Shown: piece by piece, positions 16,898 through 24,175 of the stretch
Numbering within the stretch: position 1 is the first letter of the stretch
Layout of the letters: each line of letters starts with the position of its first letter
DNA from: UBA1738 sp003453455
GTDB taxonomy: Bacteria > Bacillota > Clostridia > UBA1381
DNA: 35,161 bases
Assembly (NCBI GenBank): GCA_946621875.1
Contig: CAMOOX010000006.1
Location: forward strand, 1-35,161
Direction of reading: 5' to 3'
Program-made: the position numbers and the translations under genes
The notes under the pieces: generated by a model
Told to the model about the DNA's origin: nothing
What the model saw: the letters and a program-made list of their open reading frames with translations, nothing else
Database searches by the model: none

Positions 16898-18721
16898 ATG
16901 ACAAACCGCGAAAACATAAGAAATATAGCAATAATCGCACATGTTGACCATGGCAAAACGACTTTGGTGGACGCTATGCTGAGGCAATGCGGGATTTTTC
17001 GTGAAAATGAGCAGGTAAAAGAGAGGGTTATGGACTCAAACGACCTTGAAAGAGAACGGGGAATAACAATACTTGCAAAAAATACGGCACTTCACTATAA
17101 GGATGTAAAGATAAATATAATAGATACTCCCGGACACGCAGATTTTGGAGGTGAGGTGGAACGCGGACTTGAAATGGCGGACGGAGTTCTGCTTTTGGTA
17201 GATGCGTTTGAAGGCTGTATGCCGCAGACAAGATTTGTGCTTTCCAAGGCGCTGGCGCTTGATTTGCGTCCTATAATAGTTGTAAACAAAGTTGACCGTC
17301 CAAATGCAAGACCGTATGAGGTTGTAGATGAGGTTTTAGACCTTTTTATAGAACTTGGAGCGAGTGAGGAACAGATTGATACACCCGTAATTTTTGCCTC
17401 GGGAAGAGATGGCTGGGCGACAGCTGAATATTCGCCTGAAAAGCAGGGGGAGGATTTAAAAGAGCTTTTTGAACTCATTGTTAATGAGATTCCTTGCCCT
17501 GAGTGCGAGGACGACGGTGCTTTTCAGATGCTTGTTTCAAACATTGATTATGACGAGTACACAGGGCGTATAGCCGTGGGTAAAATACAAAGAGGCAGAA
17601 TAAAAACGGGTATGCCGCTTGTTGCATGCAAGCCGGATGGAAAAAGGCAAAGCGGAAAAGCTGTCAAGCTCTACACATTTTCGGGACTTTCAAAAGAGGT
17701 TGCAGACGAACTTGGCGCAGGCGATGTAATCGCAATTTCAGGAATAACGGATATAAATATTGGGGATACTTTGTGCGATGTAAATGCACCCGAGCCGCTC
17801 CCCTTTGTCAAAATAGATGACCCCGTGCTTTCTATGACATTTAGCGTAAACGATTCCCCCTTTGCAGGTAAAGACGGGAAGTTTGTAACATCAAGACATT
17901 TGCGTGACAGGCTGTTCCGTGAGCTTGACTCAAATATAAGTTTAAGGGTTGAGGAAACTGATTCTACCGAGGCTTTTACGGTATCGGGAAGAGGAGAACT
18001 GCACCTTTCGGTGCTTATTGAAAATATGCGCCGTGAGGGATATGAATTCCAGGTATCAAACCCCGTTGTTATCTATAAAAATATAGACGGCGTAAAGTGT
18101 GAGCCGATAGAACGGCTTACGGTGGATGTTCCCGAGGAATTTACGGGAGTAATAATGGACGGAATAATCGCAAGACGAGGCGAAATGACAAATATGGAGC
18201 CTACCGCACAGAACTATACAAGGCTTGAATTTCTAATTCCGTCAAGGGGACTTATAGGCTATCGCAGCGAAATGCTTACTGCCACTAAGGGAACGGGTAT
18301 AATAAACAGCATTTTGGAGAGTTATGAACCTTTTAAGGGTGAGATAAAACCGCGGAGCCGCGGAGCACTAATTGCATGGGAAACAGGAACAAGCATAACC
18401 TACGGTCTTTATAACGCTCAGGAACGCGGTACGCTGTTTATAGGAGCAGGCGTTGAAGTTTATGAGGGTATGATTGTTGGTGAAAACGCAAGAAACGAAG
18501 ATATTGTGGTAAATGTATGCAAGAAAAAGCATGCGACAAACACCCGTGCGTCAGGCTCAGATGATGCGTTAAAGCTGGTACCGCCAAAAGAGCTGTCCTT
18601 GGAGCAGTGCCTGGATTTTATTGCAGATGACGAGCTTTTGGAAGTAACGCCAAATTATTTGAGAATGAGAAAGCGTATTTTAAAAACCGACCTCCGCGCA
18701 AAAGCGAGGGCGAGGGCTTAG
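16898..18721 (+). CDS. typA: Translational GTPase TypA/BipA
   Basis: Ribosome-binding GTPase of the EF-G family that helps 50S assembly and growth under stress. At 607 residues it is typical. G1 is AHVDHGKT (14-21), G3 is DTPGHADFGGEV, and G4 is NKVD; EF-G-like domains II, III and V and the BipA-specific C-terminal domain follow (SRGALIAWETG, ATNTRASGSDDALKL). It heads a unit with yhbY and nadD/yqeK, 16 bases before yhbY. Association with the ribosome-assembly gene yhbY fits its role. Confidence 0.97.
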   Translation: MTNRENIRNIAIIAHVDHGKTTLVDAMLRQCGIFRENEQVKERVMDSNDLERERGITILAKNTALHYKDVKINIIDTPGHADFGGEVERGLEMADGVLLLVDAFEGCMPQTRFVLSKALALDLRPIIVVNKVDRPNARPYEVVDEVLDLFIELGASEEQIDTPVIFASGRDGWATAEYSPEKQGEDLKELFELIVNEIPCPECEDDGAFQMLVSNIDYDEYTGRIAVGKIQRGRIKTGMPLVACKPDGKRQSGKAVKLYTFSGLSKEVADELGAGDVIAISGITDINIGDTLCDVNAPEPLPFVKIDDPVLSMTFSVNDSPFAGKDGKFVTSRHLRDRLFRELDSNISLRVEETDSTEAFTVSGRGELHLSVLIENMRREGYEFQVSNPVVIYKNIDGVKCEPIERLTVDVPEEFTGVIMDGIIARRGEMTNMEPTAQNYTRLEFLIPSRGLIGYRSEMLTATKGTGIINSILESYEPFKGEIKPRSRGALIAWETGTSITYGLYNAQERGTLFIGAGVEVYEGMIVGENARNEDIVVNVCKKKHATNTRASGSDDALKLVPPKELSLEQCLDFIADDELLEVTPNYLRMRKRILKTDLRAKARARA

Positions 18722-18737
18722 CCCGAAAGGAAAAGAT

Positions 18738-19052
18738 ATGATAACGAGTAAACAGCGTGCATTTTTAAGAAAGCAGGCAAACGGTATAGACCCAATTTTT
18801 CAGATAGGAAAATCAGGAATAACGGACGAGGTGATATCTCAGATAGCGCTTGCTCTGGAAACAAGGGAACTTATAAAGGTGCATATTTTAGAAACCGCTC
18901 TTTTGGAAACAAAAGAGGCGCTTGATGAAGTTGCAAAAAGGCTTAAAGCCGAGCCGGTGCAGGCGATAGGCTCAAAATTTGTCATTTATAAGCGTGCGAA
19001 TAATGAGAAAAACAGAAAGATAGAGCTGCCGAAAAAATGCGTAAAAAAATAG
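18738..19052 (+). CDS. yhbY: Ribosome assembly RNA-binding protein YhbY
   Basis: A 104-residue single CRM (CRS1/YhbY) domain protein that binds pre-50S particles. The conserved KQRAFLRKQAN start, the GxxG-type loop in FQIGKSGIT and the ELIKVHIL strand are visible. The start follows AAAGGAAAAG. The last 16 bases overlap the nadD/yqeK start, giving coupled translation. yhbY before nadD is a conserved Firmicute arrangement. Confidence 0.95.
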   Translation: MITSKQRAFLRKQANGIDPIFQIGKSGITDEVISQIALALETRELIKVHILETALLETKEALDEVAKRLKAEPVQAIGSKFVIYKRANNEKNRKIELPKKCVKK

Positions 19053-20146
19053 GTATTTTGGGAGGAACATTTAACCCCATTCATAACGGACACATAGAAA
19101 TAGCACGCCGCGCAATGGAGGAGTATGGGCTATCCGAGGTTGTCTTTTTAACAAGCGGAAATCCTCCGCATAAGAAGGGGCAAGGAGTGCTTGATAAAAA
19201 AATCCGTCATATTATGGTGAAGCGTGCCATTAGCGGTATAGACGGTTTTTCTGCGTGTGATTGGGAGGTAAATCGTGAGGAGTATTCATATACGCAGGAC
19301 TCGCTCTTGCACTTTAAAGAGATTTATCCTGACTGCAAGCTTTATTTTATCATCGGCGGAGATTCTCTGCGAGATTTTGATAAATGGCATAATCCCGAAG
19401 AAATATTGAAGCTATGTACCCTTTTGGTATATGATAGAAGTGCAGGCACGATAAAATCGGATTTTGCAAAGGTAATATCCGGGAATAAAATAGAAATTTC
19501 ATCAAGTGCAATAAGGGAGGATATAAAAAACGGTATAAGTGCCGAGGGCAAACTGCCTCGTGAAGTTTGGGGATTTATAGAGAGAAATAACATATACAAA
19601 TATGTTCCTGATTTTGAGGAGAAGCTGAAAACTATGCTGTCACCTGAAAGGTTTGCACACAGCCTCGGCGTGCGAGATACTGCGGTGCGCCTTGCGAAAC
19701 TCTATGGCGCAGACGAAAAAAAAGCAGAAATTGCAGGGCTTTTGCACGATAATGCAAAAAATATGAATAATATTTTTGAGCGCTGCCGGGATCTTGAAGT
19801 GGAGCTTGATGAAGTTGAACTGCGAAATCCTGGCCTTGTCCACGCCAAACTCGGCGCAGAAACCGCAAAATGTGAATTTGGCATATCGGACAGCGAAATA
19901 ATAAGCGCTATAAGGTGGCATACAATAGGAAGACCGGATATGTCCCTTTTGGAAAAGATAGTTTTTGTGGCAGATTTAATTGAGCCTGGCAGGAAATTTT
20001 CCGATGTGGCAGAAATTCGCAAAATAGCCGAAAAAGACCTTGACAAATCTCTTTTGGCGTGTGTAGAAGCTACCGTGCGCGTAAACAGGGAGAGAGGGAA
20101 AGAGGTTCACCCTAATGCATACAAAATAATTTCAAAATATTTTTAA
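19037..20146 (+). CDS. nadD: Nicotinate-nucleotide adenylyltransferase NadD fused to YqeK-type HD phosphohydrolase
   Basis: One 369-residue frame carries two enzymes. Residues 1-195 are NadD, which makes deamido-NAD from nicotinate mononucleotide and ATP, with GGTFNPIHNGH at 9-19 and the ISSSAIRE motif near 154. Residues 200-369 match YqeK, an HD-domain symmetrical Ap4A hydrolase: H208 in AHSLGV, H237-D238 in GLLHDNAK, H in RWHTIG and D in VFVADLIEPGR. In many Firmicutes these are adjacent separate genes. The NadD part alone is of normal length, so this is a fusion rather than a readthrough fragment. There is only a poor Shine-Dalgarno, and the start overlaps yhbY. Confidence 0.94.
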   Translation: MRKKIGILGGTFNPIHNGHIEIARRAMEEYGLSEVVFLTSGNPPHKKGQGVLDKKIRHIMVKRAISGIDGFSACDWEVNREEYSYTQDSLLHFKEIYPDCKLYFIIGGDSLRDFDKWHNPEEILKLCTLLVYDRSAGTIKSDFAKVISGNKIEISSSAIREDIKNGISAEGKLPREVWGFIERNNIYKYVPDFEEKLKTMLSPERFAHSLGVRDTAVRLAKLYGADEKKAEIAGLLHDNAKNMNNIFERCRDLEVELDEVELRNPGLVHAKLGAETAKCEFGISDSEIISAIRWHTIGRPDMSLLEKIVFVADLIEPGRKFSDVAEIRKIAEKDLDKSLLACVEATVRVNRERGKEVHPNAYKIISKYF

Positions 20147-20153
20147 AAACTGC

Positions 20154-20182
20154 TTGACAATAAATGATTGATATAGTATAAT
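20154..20182 (+). promoter_or_regulatory. Perfect consensus promoter of the secreted-protein cassette
   Basis: TTGACA (20154-20159) and TATAAT (20177-20182) with a 17-base spacer give a textbook strong vegetative promoter, starting eight bases after the nadD/yqeK stop. The leader to the first gene is about 63 bases. Confidence 0.9.
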
Positions 20183-20186
20183 CATT
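20163..20186. promoter_or_regulatory. Operator-like dyad over the cassette -10 box
   Basis: AATGATT (20163-20169) and AATCATT (20180-20186) are perfect 7-base inverted arms 10 bases apart. The right arm overlaps the last three bases of the -10 box. A repressor site is an inference; chance is possible in AT-rich DNA. Confidence 0.4.
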
Positions 20187-20251
20187 GTGTGTAATTGGCT
20201 TTATATAGCAAAAGAGCTTAATATATAAGACTAAAAGGGAGATTGAAGAAG

Positions 20252-21028
20252 ATGAAGAAAGCAATTTCATTATTTTTAGCGCTGTCGGTACTTTGCTTTG
20301 CAACATCTGCAATGGCAGCGATTGGGAATAGCAGTGTGACGGGTTCGAGAAACAATGTTACAACAATGCCCTCAGATAACAGCGCAAGTATGCCGGGGTT
20401 CAGACCCGGTGACACGATTTCATTTAATGTTACAGGTGTGACTGCTGATAATGAGCTTACTCTAATCAGTTATAAGATGGGTAGTGAGTCAAATCTTAGT
20501 GATTCTACTGTTCAGTACATAAACCAATATACACTTACCGGTACAACTCAACCAGTTTCTTACACAATAAGAGATCAGGCATCGGGAAAATATGTAATAA
20601 AGATTAATGATTCTACCGGCAGTACGGTTGCTACCTTCTACTATAAGGTGGGAAAGGCTACGGTTGTGCTGGTACAGAGTCAAAACACTACTGTTTCAGC
20701 AGGGACGCTTGGAACACCTTACAGAATGCAACAGATAAACGGTAATACATGGTCTATCGGATTTATCGGAAAGGTTACTATTGACAGTAATGAGGTTAAT
20801 CTTGCCGATATCGGAGCAAAACCTGGCTTTACAGTAACGGATACGGTCGCAGACACAAGTGCCAAATCTTATTTTGGACAGTCTGGCAATAAAACCGTAG
20901 CAGAGCTTGACAGTACGCATTATGAAATAAGCGGAAGTTATTCCTTTATATATGGTGTTACGGTATATAATGTTACTAACGGACAGCAAAACAACATAAA
21001 GGCTTCTGTGTCTCTTGATAACGAATAA
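20252..21028 (+). CDS. Secreted beta-rich protein of unknown function
   Basis: I do not recognise this 258-residue protein. It has a clear Sec signal peptide (KK, then LFLALSVLCF, cleavage after SAMA near residue 22). The mature part is rich in Ser, Thr, Asn, Val and Gly, with alternating strand-like stretches such as DTISFNVTGV and GKYVIKIND, suggesting one or two Ig-like or other beta-sandwich domains. It has no SLH domain, lipobox or LPXTG motif, so it may be released or held by a partner. The ATG at 20252 follows AGGGAG at good spacing; an in-frame TTG at 20243 is too close to it. The gene has its own strong promoter and is followed 15 bases later by a small gene. No homologous neighbour suggests a function. 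Confidence 0.75.
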   Translation: MKKAISLFLALSVLCFATSAMAAIGNSSVTGSRNNVTTMPSDNSASMPGFRPGDTISFNVTGVTADNELTLISYKMGSESNLSDSTVQYINQYTLTGTTQPVSYTIRDQASGKYVIKINDSTGSTVATFYYKVGKATVVLVQSQNTTVSAGTLGTPYRMQQINGNTWSIGFIGKVTIDSNEVNLADIGAKPGFTVTDTVADTSAKSYFGQSGNKTVAELDSTHYEISGSYSFIYGVTVYNVTNGQQNNIKASVSLDNE

Positions 21029-21029
21029 C

Positions 21030-21037
21030 GGGGAGGT
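21030..21037 (+). promoter_or_regulatory. Very strong Shine-Dalgarno of the 66-residue gene
   Basis: GGGGAGGT, nearly complementary to the 16S tail, ends six bases before the ATG at 21044. It supports translation of this very short gene. Confidence 0.8.
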
Positions 21038-21043
21038 TGAGCA

Positions 21044-21244
21044 ATGATGAAAAAGAATTACATTACACCCGTTGTGGAAATAGAGAGCTTTGTTACTGAG
21101 GAAATAATGGATAATCCGCAGAATATACTCAGTTATTATAACGGGAATTATACACGCTATCAGGAAGGAGAAAATTATATAAATTTCCATTCCGGTGATA
21201 ACAATGTTTTGAACAGTATAAACTATTCAAATTTTACAAAATAA
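21044..21244 (+). CDS. 66-residue Asn/Tyr-rich small protein of unknown function
   Basis: Not recognised. The N-terminal part is acidic and patterned, KKNYITPVVEIESFVTEEIM, with Y6-x-x-P9 and F16. The C-terminal 44 residues are polar and rich in Asn (12 in the whole protein) and Tyr (7), and there is no Cys. It has no signal peptide or membrane segment. A Tyr-x-x-Pro near the start resembles leader peptides of some ribosomally made peptides, especially lasso precursors, but no modification enzyme, protease or transporter is nearby, so that is only an analogy. It sits 15 bases after the secreted-protein gene and before a terminator, so the two form one transcript. A start at ATG 21047 is also possible. 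Confidence 0.72.
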   Translation: MMKKNYITPVVEIESFVTEEIMDNPQNILSYYNGNYTRYQEGENYINFHSGDNNVLNSINYSNFTK

Positions 21245-21270
21245 AAAATGCGCATAGCGCATTTTTTTTT
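21243..21270 (+). terminator. Intrinsic terminator closing the cassette
   Basis: An 11-bp stem, AAAAAATGCGC (21243-21253) with GCGCATTTTTT (21257-21267), a 3-base loop ATA, then further T. It overlaps the stop codon of the 66-residue gene. Confidence 0.9.
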
Positions 21271-21291
21271 GCAAAAAATCCTCATATAATA

Positions 21292-21320
21292 TGGACTTTT
21301 TGGAAAAAATGTAGTATTAT
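21292..21320 (+). promoter_or_regulatory. Candidate promoter for rsfS-leuS-htpG
   Basis: TGGACT (21292-21297) and TATTAT (21315-21320) are spaced by 17 bases. They lie after the cassette terminator, where a new start is needed. Confidence 0.5.
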
Positions 21321-21361
21321 ATATTTTGGATTGTTTTAACTGAAAGGACAAGTTAAAGTTT

Positions 21362-21700
21362 ATGGAAAAGTTAGAAATAATAGTAAAAGCCTTAGACGAT
21401 AAACGCGCAACAGATATTGATGTTTTGGATATTTCGCATCTCACATCTTTGGGAGACTACTTCATTATCTGTACCTGCTCATCGAGTGTGCAGGTGCGTG
21501 CGGCAAGCGATGAGGTTGAGGAAAAATCAAAGGAAAACGGCTTTGCGCCAAAGCATATTGAAGGATATCGCGGCGGAAACTGGGTTTTGATAGATTTTGG
21601 TGATATAATAGTGCATATTATGGAGCGTGAAACGAGAGAATTTTATTCGCTTGAACGGCTTTGGGACGACGCAAAAAGACTTGAAATTAAAGTGGACTGA
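21362..21700 (+). CDS. rsfS: Ribosome silencing factor RsfS (YbeB/Iojap)
   Basis: A 112-residue protein that binds uL14 and prevents 30S-50S joining when nutrients are short. Diagnostic segments include DVLDISHLTSLGDYFIIC, the EGYRGGNWVLIDFGDIIVHI region and YSLERLWDDAK at the end. The Shine-Dalgarno AAAGGA lies about 13 bases upstream, rather far. In many Firmicutes rsfS directly follows nadD-yqeK; here a two-gene cassette separates them. leuS starts 11 bases downstream. Confidence 0.96.
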   Translation: MEKLEIIVKALDDKRATDIDVLDISHLTSLGDYFIICTCSSSVQVRAASDEVEEKSKENGFAPKHIEGYRGGNWVLIDFGDIIVHIMERETREFYSLERLWDDAKRLEIKVD

Positions 21701-21711
21701 GGTGATTTTAT

Positions 21712-24123
21712 ATGGAAAAATATAATTATAAAGAAATTGAAAAGAAGTGGCAAAAAAGGTGGGAGGAAGCTGATTGCTTTCATGCTGAAAATGGGAGCGA
21801 TAAAGAACCATACTATGCATTGATTGAGTTCCCGTACCCATCGGGGCAGGGACTTCATGTAGGACATCCAAGGAGCTATACGGCGCTTGACATACTGGCG
21901 AGAAAGCGCAGAATGCAGGGGTATAATGTTCTGTATCCTATCGGCTGGGACGCGTTTGGACTGCCTACCGAAAACTATGCAATAAAGAATAAAATCCACC
22001 CAAAAATTGTCACAAAGAAAAATATAGAGAATTTTACAAGACAGCTGAAAATGCTGGGATTTTCCTTTGATTGGAAGCGTGAAATAAATACGACTGACCC
22101 CGAGTATTATAAATGGACACAATGGATATTCTTACAGCTTTTTAAAAAAGGTCTTGCATATAAGCAGGAAATGCCGATAAACTGGTGTACAGGCTGCAAA
22201 GTCGGACTTTCAAATGAAGAGGTCGTAAACGGCGTATGTGAAAGATGCGGAAGTGAAGTTGTGCAACGGCGCAAAAGCCAATGGATGCTCAAAATTACCG
22301 AATATGCACAGCGTCTTATTGATGACCTTGACGATGTCGATTTTATCGACAGAGTAAAAACTCAACAGGTGAACTGGATAGGCAGGAGCGAAGGTGCAGA
22401 AGTGGAGTTCGGGCTCACAACCGGTGATAAGATAACGGTATATACCACAAGGTGCGATACTCTTTTTGGAGCTACATATGTCGTTTTATCACCTGAGCAT
22501 GCCATGGTACAAAAGCTTTTGCCGCAGCTTCAAAATGCCGATGAAGTGAAAAAGTATATTGAAGATGCTGCTAAAAAGTCTGAATTTGAAAGAACAGAGC
22601 TTGCAAAGGATAAGACGGGTGCAAGACTTGAAGGAGTAAATGCGGTAAATCCCGTAACAGGCAAGGAAATTCCTGTATTTATCTCAGATTATGTGCTTGT
22701 TACCTATGGAACGGGAGCTATAATGGCAGTACCTGCGCACGACAGCAGGGACTGGGATTTTGCGAAAAAATTCAACCTGCCAATAATTGAGGTTGTAGCA
22801 GGCGGCGAAGATGTGCAAAAAGAGGCATATACCGATGTTTCAAGCGGAACTATGATAAATTCGGGCTTTTTGAACGGTCTTAGTGTTAAGGAAGCAATTC
22901 CTAAGATGATTAATTATCTTGAAGAAAAGGGCATAGGAACAAAAAAGGTAAACTTTAAGCTGCGCGATTGGGTATTTTCGCGTCAGAGATATTGGGGTGA
23001 GCCTATTCCGCTCGTTTACTGTGAAAAATGCGGTTGGGTGCCTGTTCCCGAGAGCGAGCTTCCGTTGGAGCTTCCTGAAATAGACACATTTGAGCCGGGC
23101 GAAAACGGTGAATCACCGCTTGCAAAGGCTACCGATTGGATAAATACAACCTGTCCGCACTGCGGAGGAAAGGCTGTCCGTGAAACGGACACGATGCCTC
23201 AATGGGCGGGTTCAAGCTGGTATTATTTGAGGTACACAGACCCCGACAATAAGGAGGCGCTTGCATCAAAAGAGGCACTTGATTACTGGACTCCTGTAAA
23301 CTGGTATAACGGCGGTATGGAGCATACCACTCTGCACCTTTTATATTCAAGATTTTGGCATAAATTCCTTTATGACATCGGTGTTGTGCCCACAAAAGAG
23401 CCATATCAAAAGCGTACTTCACACGGTATGATTTTGGGTGAAAACGGTGAGAAGATGTCCAAATCAAGGGGAAATGTTGTAAATCCTGATGAAGTGGTTG
23501 ACTTATACGGTGCAGACGCAGTTCGTACATTTGAAATGTTTATAGGTGCATTTGACCAGTCCACACCATGGTCGGATAAGGGATTAAAAGGCTGCTACAA
23601 ATTCTTGGAGCGTGTATGGAATTTGCAGGATATGATATTAGACAGCGAAGACATTTCTAAGGATTTGGAAAAAGCTGTGCATAAAGCCATTATGAAGGTA
23701 AGCGATGACTATGAAAAGATGAAGTACAACACCGCTATCGCAACGCTTATGAGCCTTGTTAATGATTTTTATAAAAAGGGAAGCGTTACAAAGGGTGAAT
23801 ACAGGATTTTGATTATGCTTTTAAATCCGACAGCACCGCATATAACCGAGGAGCTTTGGGAAAAGTACGGAAATACGCCGCTTTTGGCGCTTACAAAATG
23901 GCCCGATTACGACAAATCCAAAACAATAGATGACGAAATTGAAATCGTAGTACAGATAAACGGGAAAATTAAGGATAAAATTACAGTTGCAAAGGATATT
24001 TCAAAAGAAGAACTTGAAAATTCTGCACGGCAGGCAGAAAGAGTAAAAGAAAGCCTTTCCGGCAAAGAGGTCATAAAGGTGATATGCGTGCCGGGCAAAC
24101 TTGTAAATATTGTTGTAAAATAA
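21712..24123 (+). CDS. leuS: Leucine--tRNA ligase
   Basis: Class I synthetase charging tRNA-Leu; 803 residues, normal for the bacterial type. The HIGH-type signature is H49-V-G-H52 in PYPSGQGLHVGH, and KMSKS is exact at 581-585. The CP1 editing domain includes TRCDTLFGATYVV and TYGTGAIMAVPAHDSRD (the conserved editing Asp lies here). Cys pairs CEKC and CPHC form a zinc-like module. The start follows GAGGTGA (21699-21705). The rsfS-leuS order is conserved in many Firmicutes. Confidence 0.98.
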   Translation: MEKYNYKEIEKKWQKRWEEADCFHAENGSDKEPYYALIEFPYPSGQGLHVGHPRSYTALDILARKRRMQGYNVLYPIGWDAFGLPTENYAIKNKIHPKIVTKKNIENFTRQLKMLGFSFDWKREINTTDPEYYKWTQWIFLQLFKKGLAYKQEMPINWCTGCKVGLSNEEVVNGVCERCGSEVVQRRKSQWMLKITEYAQRLIDDLDDVDFIDRVKTQQVNWIGRSEGAEVEFGLTTGDKITVYTTRCDTLFGATYVVLSPEHAMVQKLLPQLQNADEVKKYIEDAAKKSEFERTELAKDKTGARLEGVNAVNPVTGKEIPVFISDYVLVTYGTGAIMAVPAHDSRDWDFAKKFNLPIIEVVAGGEDVQKEAYTDVSSGTMINSGFLNGLSVKEAIPKMINYLEEKGIGTKKVNFKLRDWVFSRQRYWGEPIPLVYCEKCGWVPVPESELPLELPEIDTFEPGENGESPLAKATDWINTTCPHCGGKAVRETDTMPQWAGSSWYYLRYTDPDNKEALASKEALDYWTPVNWYNGGMEHTTLHLLYSRFWHKFLYDIGVVPTKEPYQKRTSHGMILGENGEKMSKSRGNVVNPDEVVDLYGADAVRTFEMFIGAFDQSTPWSDKGLKGCYKFLERVWNLQDMILDSEDISKDLEKAVHKAIMKVSDDYEKMKYNTAIATLMSLVNDFYKKGSVTKGEYRILIMLLNPTAPHITEELWEKYGNTPLLALTKWPDYDKSKTIDDEIEIVVQINGKIKDKITVAKDISKEELENSARQAERVKESLSGKEVIKVICVPGKLVNIVVK

Positions 24124-24130
24124 GACATTA

Positions 24131-24154
24131 CAAGACGGGCATTTGTCCGTCTTG
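24131..24154 (+). other. Hairpin in the leuS-htpG gap
   Basis: A perfect 8-bp inverted repeat, CAAGACGG (24131-24138) with CCGTCTTG (24147-24154), and an 8-base loop. No T run follows, so it is not a classical terminator. It could attenuate, stabilise or process the mRNA upstream of htpG. It does not match the CIRCE element. Confidence 0.5.
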
Positions 24155-24160
24155 ATATTC

Positions 24161-24168
24161 GAGGAGGG
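24161..24168 (+). promoter_or_regulatory. Shine-Dalgarno that sets the htpG start
   Basis: GAGGAGGG lies seven bases before ATG 24176. The frame is open back to a TTG at 24143, but that would put the hairpin inside the gene. Confidence 0.8.
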
Positions 24169-24175
24169 AATAAAA

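Noticed and set aside
21044..21244. Lasso-peptide precursor
   Set aside because: The Y-x-x-P resemblance is weak support on its own: no cyclase, leader peptidase, RRE protein or transporter is in the window, and the tail has no obvious ring-forming pattern.
20252..21244. Toxin-antitoxin or bacteriocin-immunity pair
   Set aside because: The first product has a signal peptide and a beta-rich body and the second has neither a toxin fold nor a hydrophobic segment; nothing supports toxicity or immunity.
24124..24175. CIRCE or CtsR heat-shock operator before htpG
   Set aside because: The inverted repeat present does not match TTAGCACTC-N9-GAGTGCTAA, and no tandem GGTCAAA heptads are seen.
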